NCBI GenBank assembly: GCA_030638785.1
Contig: DAOWDY010000098.1
Span: 1-29,304 of the forward strand
Reading direction: 5' to 3'
DNA length: 29,304 nucleotides
Source: Candidatus Thorarchaeota archaeon
GTDB lineage: Archaea > Asgardarchaeota > Thorarchaeia > Thorarchaeales > Thorarchaeaceae
Part shown: one piece after another, positions 9,440 to 17,766 of the stretch
How the letters are laid out: each line of letters opens with the position of its first letter
Numbering within the stretch: the first letter of the stretch is position 1
Made by a program: the position numbers and the translations under genes
Notes under the pieces: generated by a model
The model's database searches: none
The model's input: only the letters and a program-made list of their open reading frames with translations
Told to the model about the DNA's origin: nothing

Positions 9440-9662
9440 TCTTTGAGAGTTTCTTAGAGAAATCTCCTTTATCTGCTAGAGTGACGTAATCGCTTAGAAG
9501 TTGTTTTGCTTTCTTAACAAGTCTGATTATTCCTTCGATGAACTCAGGGTCAGGTTCTCCCTCTAGGAGATCTGCATATCCTTGTATGTTGTGAAGGATG
9601 TTCTTCATATCATGCGAGAGGGAGTGCATAAATGAACGAATCTCATCCTCTTCTGGGCTCAT
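9423..9662 (-). CDS. Stand-alone histidine kinase DHp (HisKA-like) domain protein
   Basis: A 79-aa protein. The start at 9662 is set by GGAG 8 nt upstream; a longer frame to 9710 lacks a good ribosome binding site. It consists almost wholly of a DHp helical hairpin. Residues 11-33 carry the H-box SLSHDMKNILHNIQGYADLL with phospho-acceptor candidate His17, followed by a second amphipathic helix (about 40-63). There is no ATPase domain. It closely resembles the DHp domain of the large kinase encoded 67 bp upstream (around His956): both share SHD, LHN, a following D/ELLE and a late LADxG. It probably arose by partial duplication and is transcribed with that kinase. It might accept or relay phosphate, heterodimerise with the kinase, or titrate it; none of these is shown. 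The gene overlaps the end of dinB tail to tail. Confidence 0.75.
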   Translation of the reverse strand: MSPEEDEIRSFMHSLSHDMKNILHNIQGYADLLEGEPDPEFIEGIIRLVKKAKQLLSDYVTLADKGDFSKKLSKTTESR

Positions 9663-9729
9663 TATGTTTTCTCCTTGTCTTCGATTATGATATAATTCTA
9701 CATTGCCCAATAAATTGTTAGTGCTTAGA

Positions 9730-12700
9730 CTACTCTATTGGTATGTGGATTGTAAAGGTCGTAATAGAATCTTCTTCAAGCTCGATACTCCACCCGTGAC
9801 CCTCCACAAGCTTTCGAACTATCATCAGTCCGAGCCCTCCAACATCTTTTGTAGTGAACGTCTTAGTGAGCAACACATCCATTATTTCCTTAGGAATTGC
9901 TTTCCCATTATTTCGTATCGAAATGCTATGTGCTTGCGATGTGGTATTGACACGAGCTTCAATAAGTGTTGGAGAACCATGTTCTATTGCGTTCCGTAGT
10001 AGATTCGCGATTATCTGTATCATCTTTAGACGATCGCATGCAATCACAGGAAGCTCGTCTCTCTCAAAGCTTGCGGCTTTTCCAATCTCTCTCTTTGCAA
10101 CATCATCAAATAACTCATTTAGATCAACAGATACCTTCTCACCAATAATAAGGCCAGCATCAGCCAACACGAGTGACCTCTTTAAGATGGCTTGTGCAGA
10201 ATCAATCATTTCATGAATCCCGGAAACATATTCCTTCTCATATGAATCCTCTAGTAATTCCGTGTACACCAATGCATTATGCAATGTCCCCAGCAAATCA
10301 TGACTCATAACATGTGCAAATTCCGAGAGCTCGTCTTTCTGACGAGAAAGAAGATTCTCTAGTTGACGATGCTCGGTAATATCTGTGGCAATCAATAATA
10401 CCATATTTTCGTCAGGACGTGTAGAATTCCAGATGACCCATCGCTTTTGCTTTGAATGGGGTATCGAGAATTCTTGTTCCGAAGTCATTGCTTCGCCTGT
10501 TCGTAGAGTTGAATGGATTAGTTTCAGTAACTCTGGATTAAGATCAAAGAATTCTTTGTATGGTTTCCCAAGATAGTTAAAGACTGTCCCTTGACTCATC
10601 TCCACTGTAGCTTGGTTGACCATACTGAGGAATACCTCTCCTTTCGGACCAAGTTCCCAAAGGAATGATGATTGAGGAATGGCATCAAAGGTTGAACGAA
10701 ATCTGGCTTCGCTCTGTCTTAACGCTTCATCAGCTCTCTTACTCTCTAACACTGTAGCAAACATACCTGATACTATCTCAAAGAAGTGATGGTCCATCTC
10801 ACTCAGATCCTTCTCGCTTCTTGAAACGAGCTGCAACACACCAAACAGATCACCACTTGCTCCCCGAAGTGGAGTTGCAATATATGCTCGCATGTTTAAT
10901 TTCTTTATCGCATCCTTATGTGATACGTATATTTCATGATCGGAAACTTTCGGTGCAAAGATCATCTCACCTAATTTTATAATATGTACACTGGGGGATG
11001 ATTCATCACTCAGAGGCAATTTCTCTACGATCCTTCTACCTATCCTGCCCTTAATCCCACTAGTAGCAACCAAATCAAGAGTCTGAGATTCATTGTTCAC
11101 AATCTGAATGGTGCCAAAATCAAAATCTAGAACGTCAAGTAATGACTCCAAGACGGTTTCACAAAGGATAGAAACATCTTCAGAATGCACTGCAGCCTCG
11201 GCAATGATTCTAAACGCTAGCCTTTCTCGTTCCAAATTCTTCATTGCCATTCTACGTTGAGTAATGTCCAACAGGACACCAACTATTCCTATAGGATTCC
11301 CATCATGGTCTCTATACACAGATCGACTTACCTCGTAGTAACGAATTACACCATCGGGGCTTTTTATCGCAACTTCAAATGATTGATCTGGTCCTCCTTC
11401 TATCAAAATCTTATCAAGTTCATCAAGTTCTTTCTTGCTCAATCCCACAGCGCTCTTTATGACGACATTACTCGACTGACCAATCACCTTCTCCACTGGC
11501 TGACCAAGCAATTTTGAAGCAAAGGCTTGATTGCATCTCCGGTAGATACCTGAAACATCTTTGAAGAAAACTGGACTTGATATTGTATTCAACAGTGTGT
11601 CAAGGAAATCAAGACTCTCCGTCAGAGCTATTTCTGACTCTTTACGATCAGTTATATCAATCTCCACAATTTGAAACGCTGGTCTCTCATCAAACTGAAT
11701 AGGTTGGATAAAACTTTCAACCCATCTTATACTCCCATCAGGTCTTACATACCTGAAAATATGGCGAGGAGCAATCTTTTCTCCTGACTTTATCGAGTTG
11801 TTGCGTGACATTAGACCTTCTCGATCATCGCGATGTACTAATAGCCAGATATCATCGGGCGCCATGTTCATTAACTCTTCGCGAGACCGATCCAAAGTTT
11901 TAGCAAATGGCTTGTTTACAAATACGTAGCAGCTATCTTGAAGAATTGCAAAACTCTGTAAACTATTCTCAACTAGATTCCTGTAGTTTGCTTCAGAAGA
12001 AGATAATGCATCAGACGCAATTTTTGATTCTGTTATATCTTGAAATTGGGTAATGAAATATGTTGGTTCCTTATCTTCTTTGTACCCTATTGAGGAACTA
12101 ACAAAGGTATAAACAGTATGACCACTCTTGTGGATGTACCTTTTCTCAAGCTGGGTTGTGGTCTTTCCATTCTCGAATGTATCATCCACAACAACGGGTG
12201 TATTGTCCATGTCATCTGGATGTGTAAACTCAGTGAACTTCCGACCAATCAATTCCTCTCTCGAGTATCCTAACATCTGACACAGAGCTATGTTACAGTC
12301 CATTACTTCACTATTGAATGAAACCAAAGCCATACCAATTGATGCATCATGAAAAGCTCCTCGAAATCTCGTTTCACTATCACGCAGCGCACCTGTGGCA
12401 ATAGTTTTCTCAGTTATATCTTGAATTTGAGTTACAAAATAAAGCGGGGATCCTTTAGAGTCCCGAGTGATTGATGATGTAGTTCGGGTCCAAACAGTTG
12501 CACCCATTTTCTTAAGAAAACGCCTCTCAACCACTGGCTCAATCTCTTCACCTCTTAGGAGACTGAAAGCAGCAATAGGTGTTTCTCCCTGCTCATCTGG
12601 ATGTATGAAATCCTCAAGATTCTTGGAAACCAATTCACCCTCTTCATAGGCAAGCATTTCACAGAGAGCCTTGTTAACTTGAATAATCTCAAGGTCTAAA

Positions 12701-13167
12701 GAAACTATTGCCATTCCTATAGCCGCATCTTCAAACGAAGCTTTGAAACGTGAATCACTTTCAGCAAGTGCGTTCTGAGCTCTTCTGTGTTTCACAACAC
12801 TCCGGATGGTGTGTGCTAGTTCAGCATAGAGACTCTTTGGGTCTCCTCCCTTGGTGATGTAAAAGTCTGCACCCAGATTGAGCGCCTTTATTGCTACTTC
12901 TTCTCTCCCTCTTCCTGTGAAAATTATGAAAGGAATATCAATACTGCGTGCCCTCAGTAGCTCGAGGAATTCGAGACCGCTTATACCTTGTGGCATTTCA
13001 TAGTCACAGACTATAACATCATAGGGCTCCTTGTGGAAAATATCGAGGCCTTTTTCTGAAGAGGTGGCGGTGTCTATCTCAAACGTCGGGTCTTCCCTAT
13101 TCAAGAATTTAGAGGCTACTGTGAGGAGATCTTGGTCATCATCAACTAGTAGCACTCGAATAGTCAT
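9730..13167 (-). CDS. Multi-sensor hybrid histidine kinase: REC, 4 PAS, GAF, PAS, DHp, HATPase
   Basis: A 1145-aa soluble sensor kinase with no transmembrane segment. Residues 1-125 are a response-regulator receiver: acidic D9-D11, phospho-acceptor Asp55 in VIVCDYEMP, Thr84 and Lys106. PAS domains follow at about 138-255, 262-380, 390-505 and 515-635; the first two are close repeats of each other (RFKASFEDAAIGMAIVS versus RFRGAFHDASIGMALVS). A GAF domain lies at about 645-795 and a fifth PAS at about 805-925. The DHp domain carries His956 (MSHDLLGTLHN), and the C-terminal ATPase shows the N-box (NLLRNAIEHG) and GGLGLMIVRKL. Having the receiver at the N-terminus suggests that an upstream kinase feeds into it. 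It likely integrates intracellular redox, ligand or light cues through PAS/GAF; the cofactors cannot be read from sequence. The downstream DHp mini-protein is its natural partner candidate. The start has only a weak ribosome binding site. Confidence 0.93.
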   Translation of the reverse strand: MTIRVLLVDDDQDLLTVASKFLNREDPTFEIDTATSSEKGLDIFHKEPYDVIVCDYEMPQGISGLEFLELLRARSIDIPFIIFTGRGREEVAIKALNLGADFYITKGGDPKSLYAELAHTIRSVVKHRRAQNALAESDSRFKASFEDAAIGMAIVSLDLEIIQVNKALCEMLAYEEGELVSKNLEDFIHPDEQGETPIAAFSLLRGEEIEPVVERRFLKKMGATVWTRTTSSITRDSKGSPLYFVTQIQDITEKTIATGALRDSETRFRGAFHDASIGMALVSFNSEVMDCNIALCQMLGYSREELIGRKFTEFTHPDDMDNTPVVVDDTFENGKTTTQLEKRYIHKSGHTVYTFVSSSIGYKEDKEPTYFITQFQDITESKIASDALSSSEANYRNLVENSLQSFAILQDSCYVFVNKPFAKTLDRSREELMNMAPDDIWLLVHRDDREGLMSRNNSIKSGEKIAPRHIFRYVRPDGSIRWVESFIQPIQFDERPAFQIVEIDITDRKESEIALTESLDFLDTLLNTISSPVFFKDVSGIYRRCNQAFASKLLGQPVEKVIGQSSNVVIKSAVGLSKKELDELDKILIEGGPDQSFEVAIKSPDGVIRYYEVSRSVYRDHDGNPIGIVGVLLDITQRRMAMKNLERERLAFRIIAEAAVHSEDVSILCETVLESLLDVLDFDFGTIQIVNNESQTLDLVATSGIKGRIGRRIVEKLPLSDESSPSVHIIKLGEMIFAPKVSDHEIYVSHKDAIKKLNMRAYIATPLRGASGDLFGVLQLVSRSEKDLSEMDHHFFEIVSGMFATVLESKRADEALRQSEARFRSTFDAIPQSSFLWELGPKGEVFLSMVNQATVEMSQGTVFNYLGKPYKEFFDLNPELLKLIHSTLRTGEAMTSEQEFSIPHSKQKRWVIWNSTRPDENMVLLIATDITEHRQLENLLSRQKDELSEFAHVMSHDLLGTLHNALVYTELLEDSYEKEYVSGIHEMIDSAQAILKRSLVLADAGLIIGEKVSVDLNELFDDVAKREIGKAASFERDELPVIACDRLKMIQIIANLLRNAIEHGSPTLIEARVNTTSQAHSISIRNNGKAIPKEIMDVLLTKTFTTKDVGGLGLMIVRKLVEGHGWSIELEEDSITTFTIHIPIE

Positions 13168-13251
13168 CTCAATTCAATCCTAACACCGATTCAGTACACA
13201 TCAGTTTAGACTCAGTGACATCGTTTTTAACTTAGCTTCGATGCCTTCAAG

Positions 13252-13257
13252 ATATAC
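13252..13257 (+). promoter_or_regulatory. Possible TATA element of sfsA
   Basis: ATATAC lies about 27 bp before a predicted start near 13280, which would leave a short leader containing the GAGGT ribosome binding site at about 13283-13287. Weak match; proposed from spacing only. Confidence 0.3.
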
Positions 13258-13294
13258 GCATCATCATACCCTAAATTTCGAAGAGGTTTGACCA

Positions 13295-14008
13295 GTGTCC
13301 AAAAAGAACATACATCGGGCATCATTTGTAGATCGACCGAATAGATTCCTTGGACATGTCCAGCTGAACAATGAGATTGTTGAAGCACACATCCCTAATC
13401 CTGGACGTATGCTTGAGCTAATGGTACCAGGAAAAGAAGTCTATGTTCGGGAAAGTTTGAAGAAAGAAAGAAGGACTCGGTATGATCTGATTGGAGTCAA
13501 ACACGATGGTGTTATGGTTTCAATTGATTCGTATTTGCCAAATCGTTTCATGAAACGTATTCTATCTGATAGTATTCTTGATGAGTTCTCTGGGTATGAA
13601 AATGTAATATCTGAGCCTCGTATTTACGAAGGTAGATTCGATTTCCTATTAGAAGGTTCAGCTGGTAGCGTGTATATTGAAGTAAAGTCCTGTACTCTTG
13701 TAGAAGATGGAAGGGCTATCTTCCCTGATTCTCCAACAGAGAGAGGAACTCGTCATGTCTTATCTCTTTCAAAGTCTCTTCGTGAGAAAATAGTTGATCG
13801 AGCAGCAGTTGTCTTTGTCATACAAAGACCTGATGTTCATATTTTCTCGCCTAACGATCAAACTGATCCAAAATTTGGTTCTGCACTGAGAAAAAGTAAT
13901 GATCAAGGAGTCGAAGTCTATGCTTTACGAACAGAGGTTGTTGACTGGAATCTTCAGCTACTGGGGAAACTTCCCATTGAGTTGGAACACTTTTCAAACG
14001 AGAGATAA
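13295..14008 (+). CDS. sfsA: SfsA family protein (PD-(D/E)XK-like nuclease fold)
   Basis: A 237-aa protein starting at GTG, with GAGGT 8 nt upstream. The N-terminal motif AHIPNPGRMLELMVPG (31-46) and the block RFDFLLEG...YIEVKSCTLVEDG...FPDSPTERGTRH (114-154) are the SfsA family signatures. Asp116, Glu129 and Lys131 form the D...ExK core of a PD-(D/E)XK-like fold. SfsA was named in E. coli for stimulating maltose metabolism and was thought to bind DNA. A nucleic-acid-binding or nuclease role is inferred from the fold, not shown. It is divergent from the large kinase, and the membrane protein gene begins 60 bp downstream on the same strand, so it may be the first gene of the transporter operon, though a functional link is not evident. 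Confidence 0.93.
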   Translation: MSKKNIHRASFVDRPNRFLGHVQLNNEIVEAHIPNPGRMLELMVPGKEVYVRESLKKERRTRYDLIGVKHDGVMVSIDSYLPNRFMKRILSDSILDEFSGYENVISEPRIYEGRFDFLLEGSAGSVYIEVKSCTLVEDGRAIFPDSPTERGTRHVLSLSKSLREKIVDRAAVVFVIQRPDVHIFSPNDQTDPKFGSALRKSNDQGVEVYALRTEVVDWNLQLLGKLPIELEHFSNER

Positions 14009-14068
14009 CTTAACAATGCAAATCGCGCTATGCATCACCTTTTTCTTGCATAGAGACTTGAGAAACTT

Positions 14069-15250
14069 ATGTCTGATATGACTGGAGAATCACGTGTGGT
14101 CTTTCTCAAGCAATGGAGAAACTACATTATACTTCTAGTCATTATTCTTCTGATTCCTTATCGATGGGCGCTGCCATACACTACAACCTCCACGTGGTTT
14201 ACCATTGAAGGATTATTCTACATTCTAACTTTGGGTGACAATTACATTCTCCAGATGACGCCTGTCTATCTCCTAAGTGCAATAAATCTCATTCTCCTCA
14301 TCATCCCAAGTATCTATTTCACGTATCGAAAAATCTCAAGAACTGAGAAAGAATCAATTAAGAGTCTTGGATTAGTGACAATCCTTCTAACATTGATTGT
14401 CCTTGCTATCATAAGCAAAGAATCATTCATCTCAAATCTGCAATATGATACTGCACCCAGTCCTACTCCCAATTTGCAATACCTCCCTGGCTTTTCATTA
14501 CTACTTCTTTTCTTCACAATCATTGTACCAATCTTTACGCGTGAGGACAACGGTCAGGATCAAAATATAGATGAAGATTCCACTGGAATCCTCGGAAGAA
14601 TCAAAGAACAATTTCCAAAGACCGGGGAAGGATGGTTAACTACACTGCTCTTCATCCTGCCTGCAGGAGTGACGGTCAGTTTTCTCAATTCAGGTTTTTT
14701 TGTATTTGATGGAAACCTACTCTTTGAGGTTTTTGGTTCATTCTATACTAGTTTATTCGAAATTGTACGATTTGGTCAATTTACTTATTATTCTGGATCT
14801 ATTGTGTTTGGGGGAATTGTGAGCCTCGACAACCTTCTCGGGTCTTTCCTTTGGAGTACTCTCCTTGTGGTGTTTGCACTATTATACCTTCAAGAAAAGA
14901 TTCAGCGTCGGCTACTGATTGTGGGTGGTCTACTCTCTATTATTCCTCATTTATTCCTTATGTTCTCAAGTATATTCTTATTCATCTATGGTGGAACCTC
15001 ATTTCAGGTGTATGTTCCTCTTCCTCTCTTGCAAATTTGTGTAGTACTGATAATTAGACGTGTGAATCAGATGAAGGGAATTGATGCTCGGGAGCTCTCT
15101 AAGAGGCGAGGTTCAGAAATTGTCAAGGTCCCGATAGGATACATTCTTACGTCCTCAATAAGACGGTTATCCCGTGGATTTCGGAGGGAAGAAAAGGAAT
15201 CGCCCAGTAATGCTACTGATACACAAAGTGGCGAGGAGGTAAATTCATGA
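14069..15250 (+). CDS. Polytopic membrane protein of an ABC-2 type transporter operon
   Basis: A 393-aa protein with about eight predicted membrane helices, near residues 17-33, 62-82, 97-114, 137-155, 184-202, 256-272, 282-308 and 311-328. A hydrophilic, acidic loop separates helices 4 and 5 (about 156-180), and the C-terminal tail of about 65 residues is basic then polar. No family was recognised. It precedes the ABC ATPase with a four-base ATGA overlap (15247-15250) and GGAGGT before the next start, which indicates translational coupling and a shared complex. It may be an extra membrane subunit or an accessory of the exporter. The start lacks a clear Shine-Dalgarno; an in-frame ATG at 14078 is an alternative. 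Confidence 0.8.
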   Translation: MSDMTGESRVVFLKQWRNYIILLVIILLIPYRWALPYTTTSTWFTIEGLFYILTLGDNYILQMTPVYLLSAINLILLIIPSIYFTYRKISRTEKESIKSLGLVTILLTLIVLAIISKESFISNLQYDTAPSPTPNLQYLPGFSLLLLFFTIIVPIFTREDNGQDQNIDEDSTGILGRIKEQFPKTGEGWLTTLLFILPAGVTVSFLNSGFFVFDGNLLFEVFGSFYTSLFEIVRFGQFTYYSGSIVFGGIVSLDNLLGSFLWSTLLVVFALLYLQEKIQRRLLIVGGLLSIIPHLFLMFSSIFLFIYGGTSFQVYVPLPLLQICVVLIIRRVNQMKGIDARELSKRRGSEIVKVPIGYILTSSIRRLSRGFRREEKESPSNATDTQSGEEVNS

Positions 15251-16170
15251 TAAGCCATGAACGAGAGATCATTAACAGTATGTCTGGTCCTGAATTAATT
15301 AGGTTGGCTAAAGCCTTGAGTGTTCCATTTACAAAACGGACTATAAAAAGAAGCGTCATGGAACAATCCCTATATGAAACACTAGAGAAGATAAGAAAGA
15401 CGTCTGATAATGAACTCTGTGAGTTGAAGACCCCTGCTATCAACATATTAGAAATGAGAAAGGATTTCGGTCGCAAAGTCGCGGTAAGAAATCTTAAACT
15501 TGAAGTCAATCCAGGTGAAATCGTTGGTCTAGTTGGTCCCAATGGTGCAGGTAAAACGACAACGCTCAGAGTTCTTACAGGTATCATCAAACCAACGAAC
15601 GGTACAATTATCGTTAATGGTCATAGGATGGATAAGAATCCAATCGAAGCAAAGATGAAAATCGGTTATATTCCTGAGAGACCAACATGCTACCCAAGTC
15701 TGAAGGTTAGGGAGTACCTCACATTCATTGCTAGAATTTACAATGTTCCTCGAGTTGATACTCTTCTAAGAATTCGCGAATACGTCACTCGTTTCCAACT
15801 GGATGAATTTCTCAACTCGTATATCGGTACTCTTTCGAAGGGAAATCTTCAGAGGACGTTACTTGCTGGAATATTCGTGAGAGCTCCACCCTTTATCCTC
15901 GCTCTAGATGAACCAATCTATGGTCTCGATCCTCGAGGTGCATGGAGTCTAAAAGCACACTTGAAAGAACTGAAAAAACAGGGATCAGCTATTCTAATTT
16001 CAACTCATATCCTTGAAGTTGCAGAAGCCCTTTGTGATAGATTCTATATCATGAATGATGGTGATATTGTAGGAATGGGAACTCTGGATGAATTAAAGAT
16101 TCAATGCCCAGACACGAGAAATCTTGAAGAGGTATTTTTGACCCTCACAGGTGGCATACCAGAGGAATGA
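15247..16170 (+). CDS. ABC transporter ATP-binding protein (ABC-2 / CcmA-like)
   Basis: A 307-aa ATPase. GGAGGT sits 7 nt before the ATG, which overlaps the preceding stop. Walker A is GPNGAGKTT (97-105, Lys103). The Q-loop position reads YIPE (141-144), with Glu in place of the usual Gln, as in many ABC-2 exporters. The signature is LSKGN (196-200) instead of LSGGQ. Walker B is FILALDEP (Asp221, Glu222) and the H-loop His is His254 in ISTHILE. Residues 1-65 form an extra N-terminal segment before the ATPase core; GPELIRLAKALSVPFTKRTI and the helix after it loosely recall small helical SAP-like domains, but this is unproven. The ATPase should power the permease encoded 5 bp downstream. The substrate is unknown. 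Confidence 0.92.
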   Translation: MISHEREIINSMSGPELIRLAKALSVPFTKRTIKRSVMEQSLYETLEKIRKTSDNELCELKTPAINILEMRKDFGRKVAVRNLKLEVNPGEIVGLVGPNGAGKTTTLRVLTGIIKPTNGTIIVNGHRMDKNPIEAKMKIGYIPERPTCYPSLKVREYLTFIARIYNVPRVDTLLRIREYVTRFQLDEFLNSYIGTLSKGNLQRTLLAGIFVRAPPFILALDEPIYGLDPRGAWSLKAHLKELKKQGSAILISTHILEVAEALCDRFYIMNDGDIVGMGTLDELKIQCPDTRNLEEVFLTLTGGIPEE

Positions 16171-16175
16171 AGTAA

Positions 16176-17759
16176 ATGAGCGTGAAGACTCCAACTCTGG
16201 TGAAGAATGAGCTGAAAATGCTCTACAACCAGTTCGTTAGAACAATCACTACTCCTTCTATGTTAGGATTCTATATAATTACCATCTCTGGAGCTCTCTT
16301 TGTAAGCTCGATTGCCTCAACGTTATTCAGCCTCGCACCTTTGTTTATGCCAATGGCTGGGCTGCTGGAATCAACCATTGATCAAGCTGCAATCTTCACT
16401 GCGATAGGACTTCTAACCTTGGGTTCTGTGGGCAGTGGATATTTTGGTGTTGGTCCAGCAGAAGTTCTTGAGAGTCCCGATGAATACATCATGATGGTCA
16501 GTCCTGTTCAACCCCACCAACTTTTCTTGGGTAGGTATATTCGTCGAATAATTCGAAAGTTCTACTACATCTTTCTTGGTTTCATTGTTGTATTACCAAT
16601 AATCGTACAATCCGGTCTTGTGGCTAGTGGAATCATGCTTGCCATTTTAGCAATCATTGTTTTTCTCGAAGTGAATTACTTCCTAGGTGGAATATGCAGT
16701 ATAATGAAAAACAAGATTGACAAACGTTTCAAGACTAGGTTTCGCTTCCTCGCATTTCCAATCATTATCGCTGCTGCATACCTTCCATCTTTACCAGTAA
16801 CCACTTGGCATCCAATCTTCCAATTGGGCATCCCCGCAAACCAAGTAAGTGTTATTCTTATGCAGCTGACAGGTATCCATTCTCCAGGAATTGATCCTAT
16901 CACCGTGTTTGTATTCCTACTTGTATCATATTTCATTGGGTTGTTAGTGCTAACAAACATCAGTGATTCTGATTACTATGAGCTGTTCTCAACAAAAATG
17001 TCAAAGGAGGAAGCTGAGGGTAGTTTCAGCAGGCGCGTGAGAGGACAAGTCGATTTCTCTGAATCCAGGTTTACTGACCCGATGATTTGGATAATGCTCA
17101 AAGATTTTTGGAGTAAGATGAGAACTCCACTCCAATTCTGGAAATACTTGTATGTGATCGTAGGAATAGCTTTAGGTATCTACCTCAATCTCTTTCAACC
17201 TCTCTGGCTCTCCCCACTACCGATTCCTCCCCAGTATACTCATTCAATCATACCTGCGTTCATGCTGATAGTAATCTTGTTGACCCAAATGTCCTCCTTG
17301 ACATCACTCCTTGCATTCGTGGAAGAGAAAGATAATATCTACCTGCTTCGAGCCAGTCCCTTTAGATCCAAAGACATTGTATTAGCAAAATATCTCCTAA
17401 GCATTCTTGAAATTGGAGCCACTTCAGTACCTCTCTACCTGTTTCTTCTCTACTTCTTCCGAGTTCCAGGGTCCATATACCTCTTGACGTTAGCAGCACC
17501 AATGATTTTGGTGTTTGCAGCTACAGGGATAATGGCAGGCGCTTATGTTCCAGTTTTCACTAATACTCCGAAAAATCCACCTGTCCCCCTAGCATTTTCA
17601 TTTCCAGCAATCAATCTAGTACTGGGAGGAATAATTCTGTGGATTGCATCAGAATTCGCAAATAGTACTATGTTGGTCGCAGTTCTCCCAGCATTTACGC
17701 TCTTCACAGTGTTGTTGTTCCTATCATTGTCAGTACGTGCTCTAAAGTCGTACAAGTAA
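16176..17759 (+). CDS. ABC-2-like transporter permease
   Basis: A 527-aa polytopic membrane protein beginning 5 bp after the ATPase stop, with GAGG upstream of the ATG. It shows a cytoplasmic N-terminus, then about 12 hydrophobic segments arranged in two halves (about 25-260 and 305-520) separated by a polar stretch (about 268-310) ending near RFTDPMIWIMLKDFWS. The second half repeats the pattern of a lone helix followed by a cluster of helices, as in double-length ABC-2 permeases. ESPDEYIMMVSPVQPHQLFLGRY and later LLRASPFRSKDIVLAKYL are matching coupling-helix-like segments, a further sign of internal duplication. With the ATPase it should form an exporter. It ends 7 bp before the convergent metal ATPase gene. 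Confidence 0.85.
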   Translation: MSVKTPTLVKNELKMLYNQFVRTITTPSMLGFYIITISGALFVSSIASTLFSLAPLFMPMAGLLESTIDQAAIFTAIGLLTLGSVGSGYFGVGPAEVLESPDEYIMMVSPVQPHQLFLGRYIRRIIRKFYYIFLGFIVVLPIIVQSGLVASGIMLAILAIIVFLEVNYFLGGICSIMKNKIDKRFKTRFRFLAFPIIIAAAYLPSLPVTTWHPIFQLGIPANQVSVILMQLTGIHSPGIDPITVFVFLLVSYFIGLLVLTNISDSDYYELFSTKMSKEEAEGSFSRRVRGQVDFSESRFTDPMIWIMLKDFWSKMRTPLQFWKYLYVIVGIALGIYLNLFQPLWLSPLPIPPQYTHSIIPAFMLIVILLTQMSSLTSLLAFVEEKDNIYLLRASPFRSKDIVLAKYLLSILEIGATSVPLYLFLLYFFRVPGSIYLLTLAAPMILVFAATGIMAGAYVPVFTNTPKNPPVPLAFSFPAINLVLGGIILWIASEFANSTMLVAVLPAFTLFTVLLFLSLSVRALKSYK

Positions 17760-17766
17760 GTGGGTT

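Noticed and set aside
9854..10216. 120-aa plus-strand frame inside the large kinase gene
   Set aside because: Antisense to the conserved DHp/ATPase region; composition is typical of a shadow frame.
14009..14068. Short ATGCA/TGCAT inverted repeat after sfsA as a terminator
   Set aside because: The arms are only five AT-rich bases and no T-run follows, so it gives no support for termination.
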